DNA of 64,000 nucleotides from Symbiodinium natans. Its lineage: Eukaryota > Sar > Dinophyceae > Suessiales > Symbiodiniaceae. Where the stretch lies: NCBI GenBank assembly GCA_905221605.1, contig CAJNDS010000566.1, positions 1 through 64,000 on the forward strand, written 5' to 3'. How positions within the stretch are numbered: the stretch's first letter is position 1; the number at the start of each line of letters is the position of its first letter. The notes under the pieces were generated by a model. That model had not been told where the DNA came from and ran no database searches. It was given only the letters and a program-made list of their open reading frames with translations. Made by a program: the position numbers and the translations under genes. Positions 11,571 to 22,279 of the stretch are shown here, one piece after another.

Positions 11571-11819
11571 AGGAGTGCACGCGCCTGGCATCGCTGTCGT
11601 CGGCATGAGCGTGTCGCGGCCTCATACACACAGTGGGACGCCTCCTCCGTTTCGCCTGTGCTGGTTGCAAAAATAGCATGCCTACAACTCACCCAACGGT
11701 AACTTAAGTGGCACGAGCGTCTGTGCCGGTTGCACCTTCAGCGCGGCACACTCACATTGGTCGGCTCCCGTGCGTTGGCGGTGACGACGAAAAGAGCTCG
11801 CATTTTTTGGCCAGCTGCG

Positions 11820-12312
11820 CTAGCCGCTAGCAGCTAACGCACGCAACCCTTGCACGGAGTCACGGACATGAGCCGGCAGTTGACAGAAATCCAGGGACGC
11901 CAGAACACATGCCGCAAGGGCGCATGCCTTTGTCAGGTGCTCATCCCGCCCACGAGTGGAACGACCGCAACGCCTCGGACGGGCACCGTGCTCCCGACAG
12001 CAGCCTGTCACACATGCAGCGCCAACAACTCCTGGTAGCTCGCACGTCTGCACCACTTCTGCATCAACGCATCGAAAAATGCGTGGCTCCAGATCTGAGA
12101 GCCCCGGATCCCGTGCACCCCGGCAATGCTGCGGGCCGCAACAACGCATCGTTTTTTCTAAAAGTGCGGCCACACGAGCTACAAACCCATTCGCCTATCC
12201 AGCCAGTTATCCGGCGCAACCCAAAACCTATGGTTTCGTACGCCTGCCCGACTGCCGGCAGCAATGTCACGTGCTTTAGAGCGCTGACCACATCACCACA
12301 AAAATCCAACAA
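11820..12312 (-). pseudogene. Possible LINE fragment with CxxC zinc-like cluster
   Basis: Two overlapping - frames give WVCSSCGRTFRKNDALL, then a Cys/Arg-rich stretch and a helical tail (LASLDFCQLPAHVRDSVQGL). A CxxC finger-like module beside this retroelement debris suggests it is part of the same or a related element. I do not recognise the tail. It may equally be chance open frame in GC-rich DNA. Confidence 0.3.
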
Positions 12313-12376
12313 AATCGTGAGGTTTTGCAGGCACGCACTGTTTCCTCAGACTTTCTCAGACTCACGAGTTTGCGAA

Positions 12377-12790
12377 GGGGGGAAATAGATAGATAAAATT
12401 TTAGGCCGGGGGGGAGGGGGTGGTTAGATAGATAGTGAGGGTTAGATAGATAGACGGGCGGCTGGGAGGTTGGGCGACCCGCAGCGGGGGGGGGGGGATA
12501 GACAGACGGGCGGCTGGGAGATTGGGGAACTGCGGGGGGGGTTAGATAGATAGATAGATAGATAGATAGACGGGCTCCTGTAGCCAAGGGGAGGGGGAGG
12601 GGGCGAGGTGGATAGATGGATAGACGAGCTCCCGAAAACCAGGGGGGGGGGGGGTTAGATAGATAGATAGATTGACCAGGCTCCTTTTAACTTTAAGCCG
12701 GCGGGGGGGGGGGGGGTGGTTAGATAGATAGATAGACGGGCTCCCCTGCAATTTTAAGTTTGGGGGGGGGGTGGTTAGATAGATAGATCG
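12377..12790. repeat. GATA/poly-G composite minisatellite
   Basis: About eight blocks each contain (TAGA)2-7, a short linker usually reading ACGGGC with TCC or GGC, a variable spacer and a run of 6-14 G. Spacing varies from about 20 to 70 bp. On - it translates as IYLS repeats with Pro runs, which explains the open frames there; no protein is implied. The G runs could form G-quadruplexes. Confidence 0.85.
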
Positions 12791-13026
12791 CGTGGACCCT
12801 GGCAAACTCTATCCCTTAACCAGCATGTATCCGACAGAGGTTAAAGGATAGAGGTTAGGGGGGGTACATGATGTCCTCGACGAATCATCAGATCACCGTG
12901 CAGAAGCAAACCGTGCAGTGGGAGGAGCTGGTGGAGCATTCTGTTGTGCCACTCGGTCCATGACGTACGTACCTGGCCCGCAAGGCGGCTGTTCCGGGAC
13001 TGTGGAACGCAGCTTGTTCAGGATAG

Positions 13027-13720
13027 CGCCACGACTCCCTCGTCCCTGCGAGCACGTCGCTATGGCCTAGCGAACAGCTCTCAGCGTTTTTGGACGACCT
13101 GTACATGGTCACGACGTCGCAGCGGGCAGGGCACCTCCTTGAGGTCGTTACCGGCAAGAACGAGCAAGGGGCGGGCATCGCTGCCAACCTTGGCAAGACG
13201 CGGTCTACCGTGAGGCAAGGGCCAGCTCCCCCAAGAATCGCCGCTCTCGGACGTTTAGCGACCTGCGCGGGTTTGTTGCGCTGGGCGTGCCCATCGGCCA
13301 TCCCGTGTTCGTCGCAGCTCCTGCAATGTGCGTAGCTGTTGCCTGTTTTTTGCTTACTGAGCGGCGCCCCGGCCGCAGCACCTCTGCAATGTCACCCCAA
13401 CACACATACGGCCGAATGCGCAAGCCCACGACACGGCAGTTTGGTCCTTGAGCACTGGAGAGGCACGACGACTGGGCTCGCGTGCGACATCGAGTTCCAC
13501 CAAAAGGGGGCGTAGGCCTCCTCACGGGCGAACGAGTTTCGCGGCGGCTTACTGGGCGGCATGTGCACGCATGTGCGGAAGTTTTGCGCCATCGCTACCC
13601 GGACGTGGTGGACCGCCTGCTGCGCGAGCTCGTAGGCGAGCTTGCGAGCTGGCGCCGCGGCGCAGCTCGACGAGGCGGAGTGGACCGATCGTCCACGTGG
13701 GCAGTAAACGAAGAGCTCCA
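13027..13720 (+). pseudogene. LINE RT catalytic fragment (FLDD box)
   Basis: The phase from 13027 to about 13250 reads SAFLDDLYMVTT, then GAGIAANLGKTR and APPRIAALG: the RT motif C (two catalytic Asp) followed by the motif D/E region. A one-base shift then gives GFVALGVPIGHPVFVAA, the usual next block of this family. Further shifted pieces to about 13.7 kb (AAYWAACARMC) match the helix that follows the GLGLR block. Motifs A and B are not visible upstream. It is a truncated, frameshifted copy, on the same strand as the 10.5-kb fragment but placed downstream of it, so the element order is scrambled. Confidence 0.65.
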
Positions 13721-13739
13721 ATCAGAAAACGACAAGAAT

Positions 13740-14125
13740 GAATCAGAAAACGCACCCGCCCGGCATTTTCACAAAACGCGCAGACCCGAGTCAGAAATAT
13801 CAACGGACTCAAAAAAAACAAACAAGACAATCTGTCCAACATTCGCGTCCGAAGGCTCAAACCCCGAAACAGAAAGCGCCCATCCGGAAACTAAGGTGTC
13901 CGTCAAAAAAACGTGCAACCAAAAATTAGAGCACTCACTGCGAAAACGTCGCAACCGGACGAGAAAAAAGTTTGGTCATTTGGTCAATCGCACGTGTCCG
14001 GAAGCCCCAATCCACAAACAAAAATGCCAAATCCGAAAAACGGAGTCAGACTTAAAACGCACAACCAGAAAATGAAGAGGCTCAGTGTGAACATGTCACA
14101 AGCTTCGAAAGTGCGATTGCGTTCG
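13740..14125 (+). repeat. ~150-bp A-rich tandem repeat, related to 43.6 kb
   Basis: Two clear diverged units begin near 13849 (ccgaaggctcaaaccc) and 13998 (ccggaagccccaatcc), about 149 bp apart; an older partial unit may precede them. Both encode Lys-rich open frames on +. The second unit with its left flank (from caaccggacgagaa, near 13953) is closely related to the reverse complement of about 43595-43795. The unit is therefore a dispersed repeat, of unknown class. Confidence 0.65.
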
Positions 14126-14668
14126 GCAGGTTGCCTGCCAGCTGCCCTGGCTACTGCTGTTCCTGCCGGTTTGACATCGATCGCCAACATTCGGATTGTT
14201 TGCTGCTGGTGCCCTTAGTGCAGCAGCTGCACTGGAAGATTCCATCGGCTGGTTCTGCTGGCAGAAGAAAGCCACTGCGCTTGCAAGCCACGCTGCCACA
14301 TTGGGACGCCGCGGATGCACAGCTGCCGGATCAAAAAAACAATCGATAACACAAACGTTAGGACGAAGGCCTAAGAGGCCCAGGCCCAACACCAAAAACA
14401 TGACCGGATCTCGACAGGCATGGTCATGCTGCCGATAACCTAGGTTACGTCGCTTCCCAAAACGTGTCGACATTTTTCTTTTCCATGCAAAAGCAGCTGA
14501 AAACGGCAAGGCAGTGAAGTGATTCCGGCTCTGTTCGAATGACAATCCCCCTGCTTTCATCTCTGCGTGCAGGGGTCTTGGAGGCAGAGACAACCTTGGC
14601 GTTGTCATTTTCTGATTTATCGGTGTCGCGAGCGAAAATCACAGGCCGACCCTCGCCGTTTTTGGTTA

Positions 14669-14728
14669 CCCTAAACCCGAAGCCCTAAACCCTAAACCCT
14701 AAACCCCAAACCCCAAAAAACCCTAAAC
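14669..14728 (+). repeat. Telomere-like CCCTAAA tract
   Basis: About seven CCCTAAA units, some degenerate (ccccaaa, cccgaag), read on + as the C-rich strand. TTTAGGG is the plant-type telomere repeat also reported for dinoflagellates. The tract is internal, so it marks a past chromosome-end event or insertion at break repair. Confidence 0.9.
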
Positions 14729-14809
14729 GCGTCAGGGGGTCAGAGGGTCAGAGTGTCAGAGGGGCGAGGGGGGCCAAGCCTGCGCCATCCAGGTCGAAGG
14801 GCTTAAACG

Positions 14810-14834
14810 CCGCCCCCCAACGTAGGGGGCGGCC
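14810..14834. other. Perfect 9-bp hairpin between telomere-like tracts
   Basis: The arms gccgccccc and gggggcggc pair perfectly around a short loop (caacgta). It lies between inverted CCCTAAA (14669-14728) and TTTAGGG (14846-14867) tracts, making a nested inverted structure. Confidence 0.75.
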
Positions 14835-14845
14835 TAGGCCCTGAG

Positions 14846-14867
14846 TTTAGGGTTTAGGGTTTAGGGT
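14846..14867 (+). repeat. Telomere-like TTTAGGG tract, inverted partner
   Basis: Three TTTAGGG units run in the orientation opposite to the CCCTAAA tract about 120 bp to the left. Confidence 0.9.
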
Positions 14868-14879
14868 GTAGCACGGTCG

Positions 14880-16090
14880 GCTGAATGCAATAGTGTGCAG
14901 ACATGCCGCACATGCCCACCCCAAGACCGCCAACGCTACTCACAACGAGCCAAGCCAGAGATGAATCATTCAAACACTTCTGCACTCGACGCTACTTCGG
15001 GTTTTTGTCTATAATATGCTTCCGTATCACGGAGCTTGAGACATTAGAATTTTCAAGCATGCGAGGGGAAGTTTTTGGTTTCGCAGCGGTTTCATTGCTT
15101 CTTTTTCCACTCCGGAATTGTCGAGGCTGCATGGCGAAAGACCTGTTGCAAAAAAGACACCTTGTGAAGGATGTGCAAAGCAACTTCCGCGAGAAGATTT
15201 AGGTTTTGCGTTGGGGGGAGTCTTCGGCGGCCCTGGCGAGGATCTGTGCGTAGGCAGCCTTGGGCTCCCTCCAAGGCGGGACATCACCTGACACTGTAGG
15301 GGGCGGGTGCTGTGTTGGGCGACAGGGTGAGGGCGGCAGGGCTGCTTCCCTTCCCTGCCCTGCAATAGGGGCACGAGTTTCCCATGGTGGGGCATCCGGT
15401 GTGTGTGCAGGTGGACATGCCACTGCTGTTACCATTGCACGGTTCGTTAGAGCGCTGTGCATGGGCAAGCTCGCTATTCCCGGGCGCCACGAATGTGGAA
15501 GGAAACAGCGTAACGTGAGCTGCTGAGCAAAGCACACTGAAATACTGTCTCTCAGAAAAGAGGCGTGCTCACTACGAAGGAGGTGGTGTACGCTCGCAGG
15601 GAAAAAGGGGGCCCACCCTTCGAACAGGCTTGGGGAGGCACAATGCATCCAGCTTGCAGGGTTTTGGTCATGGCAACATCACTTGTGCTTGCAGTAGCTA
15701 GCGCGGTAAGATTGCCTCTCCTGGCAACGCAGACCTGTACGGCGGCTGAGCCCACTTGCAGGGCGTAACTCTGGCATGCATAGGCCTCCATGGCTGCAAT
15801 CTACCTACAGCAGATGTGCCCGAGGCTCAATCCAACTAGAGTTACAACACAAGCACACAGCAAACCCAGAGACGACCCAAAACAAGAGCACAAAAGCCAG
15901 TTCCCCGCATCCTTCCCCCCTGCCTTGAGCCAACAGCCGGGCGGTTGCTGTAAGACACCGCAAGCACAGCCATCAAAGTGTCAAAGTTGGAAGCAAGAGT
16001 TTTGCTTTGCACCTTGCCCGAAAAGGAAAAGGGTGTGCGTACTACTATCAGTACAGAACGGAAAAATGATCCTCTACCCTTGTCCCCTCA
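14880..16090. other. Unassigned region
   Basis: No supported gene. Short overlapping frames on both strands have no recognisable motif. Confidence 0.5.
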
Positions 16091-16094
16091 TCCT

Positions 16095-16902
16095 CTATGG
16101 GAGCTCGAGGTGGTCAGCAAGCAGCCAATCTGGATCACTCAGGAGCAGTGGCCAGACTATGTGCTGTCGTACCGTGAGGCCTGGGGCCCACGGGTACTGG
16201 GTGCGATTGTAGCCTCTGAACCCCATGAAGCGTGTCTCCTCACATAGGCTCTCAACCACAGGGGTAACGCGTGTGTTGCCCCGAACGCCATGGCCACGTC
16301 GGACATTGCGATCAAAGGCTTCAACATCTTTCCGCCCTCCGTGCACCAGGACCCGAGCGGAGTCATCTGTCGGCGTCGTCAGCGGATATGGCAAGTGTAT
16401 GGGCCCCATGCCAGCGCATGCAAGTTGGTAGATCAATGAGCCGCCTGCACCCAGCCCGATCACATAGACAGGGATGGAGAGGTGAGGGCTCACTTCTCGT
16501 CGAATTTCTTGTAACAGGCCAGCAACTTGCAACGTGTACTGGGCCTTGGTCCAGTCCGATCCTTCAGGCATGACCCAAGCTGGCGGCGTTCCCGCATTTC
16601 CTGCTGCCGGCCACGCGCATGCCAATGTAGCATGTTGGAATGCCAAATTCTCCCAGATGTGCTCGACGCAGCCCTGCCAAGGCAGGGGGTGATAATTCTC
16701 TGCATAGAAGTGCCCGCATCCCGGTAGCATCACAACAACGGCAGTCACTCCGCTGTCCGCTGTCGGCTGCGACACCAGGAAAGGCAGGGATGCGCTTCCG
16801 CTATTGACAGTCTGCCAAGAGTTCTGCCTGCCCAGGATACGCGGCGGGGTCACCAAGGTAGGCCGCTGCTGGGTCTCCAGCCCGATTCGAGAGATGCCAT
16901 GG
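16095..16902 (-). CDS. Alpha/beta-hydrolase-like exon(s), nucleophile lost
   Basis: An open - frame of about 265 codons runs from a possible acceptor (ctgcag, ending at 16903) to a stop at 16095. It has strand-like hydrophobic stretches typical of an alpha/beta hydrolase: AVVVMLPGCGHFY (about residues 39-51 counted from 16856, like the strand and oxyanion loop of esterases), then PVYVIGLGAGGSLIYQL (129-145), shaped like a nucleophile elbow, and later ARVLVHGGRKD. The elbow reads GLGAG where an active enzyme has GxSxG, so the catalytic Ser is absent; a Ser follows three residues later. It may be a non-catalytic homologue, or the fold call may be wrong. No ATG opens the frame, so an upstream exon is expected, perhaps in the frame at 17158-17727. 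Confidence 0.4.
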
Positions 16903-17157
16903 CTGCAGCGGACAGCTACTTACAAGTTCTGCGGCAGAGACGAAGGGGTGGAGGAGCAAGACTGGGCAGTCTTAAAATAAACATGTTCTCTGATCGACAC
17001 AAGAGCGCAAAAAGCAGTCGGGGCAAGCATGCAACTTGGGACTTCATTTTGGCAACCCAACTGTCGTTGCTCACAACGCTAGCCTTCCTGTCCATCTACA
17101 CTGGCGGGGTGTGTTGTTTCTTCAGCCAGGTGTTCAAGGATATCAGTGGCTATGCGT

Positions 17158-17727
17158 TCATCCAAAAAGCATACTACCCACTCCAGGCGGATGGCTCCCT
17201 CCAACTGCCTGTAGAAGCTTCTCAGCTTGCCCATCCCCAAACCGCCAGGCAAGCAACGGATGCTGCTCAAGGTGCGCCTTGATCAGGTAGAGCGGGTAGT
17301 CCCCTTGCGACTGCCCAATAATCGGCCGTGCCCAGGCCAGAACAGCTATATGCTGGGGGCCCGGTGGGCGTCTGAACATTGCAAGCAACGCCCCGTAGCC
17401 TTTGGCCAAGGCATCGCGTGTCGCCGGCAAGAGCCCCCGCAAGCAGTGCGCCAGCCAAGCCAGGTGTCCGCCCACAGAGTGGGCTGACTCAGCAGCCGTC
17501 GCAATCCGTCGCTCAGGTTGGCTGGCCGACACCATGGTCTCCTGTATGCCTTGGAGGACCAAGACTTTGGTGAGGGTGATCCATCCAATACTGCAAGTGC
17601 ATGATGCACCTTCTAAGATGGGCTCACCCGAGAAGACCTCAGGGTGCTCATATGGATGATAGCACAATGCCCAGTCAGTATCAGCCCCCTCATTGACCGT
17701 GGAGTACAGGCTGCCGCCGAACATCAA
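17158..17727 (-). CDS. Open frame of unknown function, possible upstream exon
   Basis: 189 codons on -, opening with ATG and reading MMFGGSLYSTVNEGADTDW, then CYHPYEHPEVFSGEP and, near the end, WARPIIGQSQGDYPLYLIK. The amino-acid mix is balanced and protein-like rather than low complexity, and it lies about 250 bp upstream, on the same strand, of the hydrolase-like frame, so the two could be exons of one gene. I do not recognise a family. The sequence between them has another short - frame in a different phase, which could be exon or intron. Confidence 0.35.
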   Translation of the reverse strand: MMFGGSLYSTVNEGADTDWALCYHPYEHPEVFSGEPILEGASCTCSIGWITLTKVLVLQGIQETMVSASQPERRIATAAESAHSVGGHLAWLAHCLRGLLPATRDALAKGYGALLAMFRRPPGPQHIAVLAWARPIIGQSQGDYPLYLIKAHLEQHPLLAWRFGDGQAEKLLQAVGGSHPPGVGSMLFG

Positions 17728-17889
17728 GGTGGTCTGCTGGAGCGAACAAGGGATTGCCAGTCAGGGGGGGCAGGCGGGCGCCTACTCGCTAAAATCCTGA
17801 AACAGCGTGTAGCACAAGCAACTTGCGACCAGAAACTACCATGAGAGTAACTTCTAGCACAATTTTTAGACCTCGCGCGGCCTCGTAGT

Positions 17890-18390
17890 CGCCCTGAGGA
17901 GCCTTTACCTAGTGACCAAAAGCCTTTAAGCTGAGTGAGTCCGGGCGTTCTCACATTTTGAGCTCTCGACGAAGGGGCCCCGTAACAAGTATGAGGCGTG
18001 CAGAAATTATCCTGCTGCCCCGTCGAAAGGGTGGGGCTGACTAAGTCGACGCTACAAGGGCTTGCTTGGCTAGTCCTGCAGCTGATGTGGGGCAGAGGGT
18101 CTGAACCGCAGCCGGAGAGCTTCACAGTTCCACAAAGCCGATCTTCGAGCTCTATTTCGAGCCTCTTGCAGTCTCTAAGTTACTTTCGAGAGCCTTTAAC
18201 CAGTGAGTGCAAGCACTTACGCTGTGTGAGTCCGGGCGTCCTCACATTGCGGGCTCTCTAATTTAAAGAACCCATTGGCCAGCAGGACGGGTGCAAAGAG
18301 TATGCAATTGCGCCACTGATGGAGCTGGCTGAGTCCAACACTCCAAGGGTTTGCTTTGCTAGTGCTGCTGCTACAGCTGATGACGAGAGC
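17890..18390. repeat. Diverged ~291-bp tandem duplication
   Basis: Two copies align by shared landmarks: gagtccgggcg at 17937 and 18228, each followed by TCTCACAT or CCTCACAT and a gctctc. Later in each copy come a ggctga block and a tgct-rich block ending in gcagctgatg or acagctgatg. The copies differ by many substitutions and small indels, so the duplication is old. Confidence 0.65.
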
Positions 18391-18889
18391 GCAACATACA
18401 CAGCAATTTGCTGACTGCCGCATTAACTGTCGTCTACAGTGGTGTCGTAAAGGAGCACTCACGCAGGCAATGGTCCATTCTCGCCGTCCTGAGCTCAAGA
18501 AGTTCACTGACGCGGAGTTTAGCGTGAAGGTGGGAGCAACCTACGCGAGTGACACAGGCTGTGCGCTGGGCGCTTGGGTATACTGTAGCCATGGTCACAT
18601 AACGCCTACGGGCGGCCCAAGACGCCACGATCCCACTCCATTTCCGGCATACAGAGACCACAATAATTGCTGTTGCGCGAATGGACGGCAAAGCCACTTC
18701 ATAGTTTTCATGCCCCATTGCAGGGGAAGGGAAGCGTACGTAGCTGCACCCCCACGGCCTGACGCCTCCTCCAAACGAGCACCTGTTCTGGTTCAGATAG
18801 GCCTTCTTCTGGTGCGATTAGCACTCCAGGCTCAGGCAAACAGTGCATAATGGCAAGAATATCGCGAAGTGCATCGACTAGGCAATCAT

Positions 18890-20460
18890 GTTGCGCTCTT
18901 GCGCATGAGCAGCCACTCCTCCTGCGTCCGCCGTCGGCTGAAGCAGCATCCTAAGCCTCCTGCCTCGGCCTCGAAGCAATGCCGGCCTCTGCCCGGCAAC
19001 CTGCTATGCCAATAAGGGCCCAAAGAATTCTGGTTCTCGACACTAGGCTGCCTCACAAGGTGCACGTGGCATCTTACCGCCCTTCGCGCTAGGCCGCAGC
19101 CCCAAAGCACCCAAGCCTTTCTCGTTGCCCAGCCTGTAAGCCAGAGCCTCAAAGAGGACAAGCCCGCATCTTCGCTTTCAGCCTCAGCCCGCTGGCCCCG
19201 GTGGAGCCGCAGTCTCAGGGGGACCAAAGCCGAAACCTCACAAAGGGCCCGCAGTTGTCTTGGCGCCCGAAGCGGCAGCCTCGCAAAGAGAAGCCCGCTT
19301 TTTTCGCCTTCAGCCGCAGCCCGCCGCCCACAGTCGAGCCAAGCAGAGATCGTAGGCCTTAAAGGGAAGCCTTGCGTCTTCGCCTTCAGCCTCAGCCCGC
19401 GGCCCCCAGTTGAGCCGGAGTCTCAGGGGAGCTAAAGCTTCTCCTATCCGGGCCTTCAGCTTGCAGCGGCAACCTTGAGCGGCAGCCTCAAGAGGACAAA
19501 CCCGCGCCTTCGACTTCAGCCTCAGCCCGTAGTCCCCCGTTGAGCCGCAGCCTCAGGGAGGCCAAAACCTTGATCTTGGCCTTCCCGCAACCTCACGGGG
19601 GGCTAGGCGGTTATCCTAGCCTTCGCCCCTCAGCGGCAGCCTCGACGAGGAGCAGCCGCATCCTCGCCTTCAGCCTTGGCCCGCAACCTCAAAGGGGGCC
19701 GAGCAAGCGTTGTCTTAGCCTTCCGCCCTAAGCGGACGCCAAAAACAAAAACAAAAAAACAAACAAGCCCGCATCTTCTCCTTCAGCCTCAACCCGCAGC
19801 CCCCGTTGGGCCGCAGTCTCAGGGGGGCCCGCATTTATCTTGGCCTTCCGCTTGAAGCCGCAACCGCACCGGGGGACCAAGTTCTGTGAGCCTTCGGCCC
19901 TAAGTGGCAGCCTCAAGGAGGACAAGCCCGCATCTTTGCTTAGAGCCTCAGCCCACAACCCTCAAGGAGCCACAGTCTCAGGGGGCCAAAGCCTTTATCT
20001 TAAAGGGGGCCGAGCCTTTCTGGCTTTCCCGCGACCCCAAAGGGAGCCAAGCAGTTCTCTTCGCTTTGGGCCTTCGGCGGTTCTCGAGCCAAGCTCAGCG
20101 TCGCCTTGAGCTTCAGCCCACAGCCCCCCGGCGAGCCGAGCCTCCCAGCCTTCGCCCGTAGCAGCCAGTGCAAGCCAAAGCTTCGAATGTGGCCTGAAGC
20201 CCTGGGCCGCAGCCTCAAAAGAACAAGCCGTACTCTTAGCCAATTTGGCTTTAAGCTGCCAGTGGTAGGCCGTAAAGTGAAGGGGGGCCAGGCCTCCATC
20301 TTAGCCTTCAGCATGATGCTGCAACGTCAAGAGCGGCCAAGAGCTTATCGTCAGGCGAGCCAAGGAGCCCAAACTTTTCCCCTGGCCTGAAGATTTGGGC
20401 CGCAGCCTCAAGCGGGCCAGCCCTCATCTCAGCCTGGGGCCTGGGCCATGAACGCGCCAA
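18890..20460. repeat. Decayed GC-rich minisatellite (~100-155-bp unit)
   Basis: The landmark cttcagcctcagcccg, usually preceded by aagcccgcatcttcg, recurs at about 19170, 19300, 19390, 19515, 19665, 19785 and 19940. Each is followed by a Pro/Ala-coding block, ccgcagtctcagggggg and a ccaaagcc block. Units are strongly diverged. Open frames on both strands here are a by-product of the composition. Apart from these units I see no gene. Confidence 0.75.
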
Positions 20461-20899
20461 GCCACAGCCAGCGTTTCTCGCTTTGCGAGCAGCCCTTGCA
20501 TCAACCTCGCGCCTCCGCTACGGGCAGCATGCGCCCCAAGACGCTCTGACAGCGCGTGCCTGCCCTGACAGCTCCAGCCTGCTTCTTCGCCTCCTCGCAC
20601 GCCAGACCCATACGCGTATTGCACGGAGGCATATAGACCTCGGATCTGCCCGGCGCCAGCAAGCCAGGACGCCCAAGCCTGACAACTGCACGAGCCACGC
20701 CAAGGCCGCTCACCACTAACATCCTAGCCAACAGGCTGACGAGCCCTAATCAAGCCCCAAACCTCGAGCCGCAGCGTCGAGGGCCTGGCCTTGTACTTTG
20801 GCCACTCCCTTCTCTTCAGGCCACAGCCGCAGAGCTCGCCAAGAATCTACCTAGCCTCCTCAGCTACGAAGCAGCCAAGCCCTTTTCACAGTAGAGCCG

Positions 20900-21430
20900 C
20901 GTCACTGGTACTATAGCCCAGAAATGGCCGCTCAAGTCTCTCAAAGCCTGTCCCTCGACCATGAGGAGCAGTCCCAAAGCTCTTGGGGCATCGGTGCAGT
21001 TCACAAGGACGTCAAAACTTTCAGGCACAAAAGTCCAGCCAATGCTTAAGCAAACCGCCCTCGTGTCCGCGGGCGCCGCTCGCGGACACGAGGGCCATCC
21101 TGCCTGAGTTCTTGAGGGTTTAGGATGGCACGCGCCCACACCTGCCCGCAACAATGCCATCTATGCCTATGTATTGGCTACCACTTCTCATGCGTTTGCG
21201 CCTTGAGAGGTGCGGCAAAACCCATCCCTCGACCATGAGGAGAAGTTTCAAAGCTTTCGGGGCACCCGAGCAATTCACAAGGACTTCCCAACTTGCAGAC
21301 ACAAAAGTCCAGCCAACGCCTACGCAAATCGCGCTAGCGTCCGCGTGCGAAGCTCGCAACGCCAACCCGGCCATCCTGCCTCTGTTTCTCGGGGTTTAGG
21401 ATGGCGCGCGACCCGCATACTGCTCGCGAC
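20900..21430. repeat. ~275-bp tandem duplication
   Basis: tccctcgaccatgagga occurs at 20951 and 21225 (274 bp apart). Both copies continue through a cacaaaagtccagccaa block to gggtttaggatggc at 21116 and 21392. The left copy carries a perfect palindrome absent from the right copy. The gggtttagg word contains a TTTAGG core, like the telomere-type unit, and recurs at 22388 in the next array, so the arrays are related. Confidence 0.8.
21057..21095. other. Perfect 15-bp inverted repeat, 9-bp loop
   Basis: Arms gccctcgtgtccgcg (21057-21071) and cgcggacacgagggc (21081-21095) are perfect complements around ggcgccgct. The duplicate copy has diverged, unpaired sequence at this place. Confidence 0.9.
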
Positions 21431-22279
21431 AGTGCCACCTATGCCCATGTGTTTGGCTACTACTTCCCACGCATCTTCGTCCTGAGAGATGCGGCCTCGC
21501 GGCATGCACGCAGGGTAGATGCAGGAATTCACACAAGAACGCGAGTGAAGCCTGCGAAGGAAAAAAAACACGAGCCCCTTCGCCCCCTCATACGGGGAAT
21601 TTGCCACAAGCGCCCGGCGTGCTTCGATTTCTTTCAAAGAGGACCTCGCCCTTGCCAAAACTTCGGCCCCAGGTGCCAAGCAAGCACACTCAGCCCTTGG
21701 CTGATACACTGCCGGCCCAAATGAGGCCTCGCCCTGCAAGGCGACCGCATTACAGGCATCAAGAATATGCGCCCAGATAACTCGGCACATTCCTAGGCGC
21801 GCCGCTTTTCAGGTGCACAAAGCAACCTGAGCATGAGGGCACACTGCCCATCCAAGCCAACTGCTTGCGCTTCTGCGCGCCCGAGCCCACCAGCAACCAG
21901 CCCTTGTCGTGGCCTTGCTCATCCTAACGCGGGCGCCAATCAGCTGGAAGAAGGCTTTCTGGCCGCTGGAACTTTTGCTTCCGCGCCGTGTCTGTCTGCC
22001 TCGCCCACCCAGCTGAACAAGCTGAAAGCCCAACCCGGGGCCTACTAGAACACAAAAAAGGAGCTCGGCCTGGCCACCAGCACCAAATCGCACTTTGCGT
22101 TGCTTCACAGTGCCCTTTTACTCGGACCTACACAGCCCACCCGGGACAAATTACCCCATCCCGCCTTGCAGCTGGTCCCAATTCCTCGGGCGCCTCGACT
22201 CGGCGTGTCGAGTTACCAAGGACGCCTCCTTCCAGCACAAGCCTTCAAAGCCGGCGCGTGCCAAAACAGGTATTTGGCC

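Noticed and set aside
5000-12000. LTRs for the copia element
   Set aside because: No matching pair of terminal sequences, TG...CA ends or primer-binding site could be found by eye between 5-6.1 kb and 10.2-12 kb.
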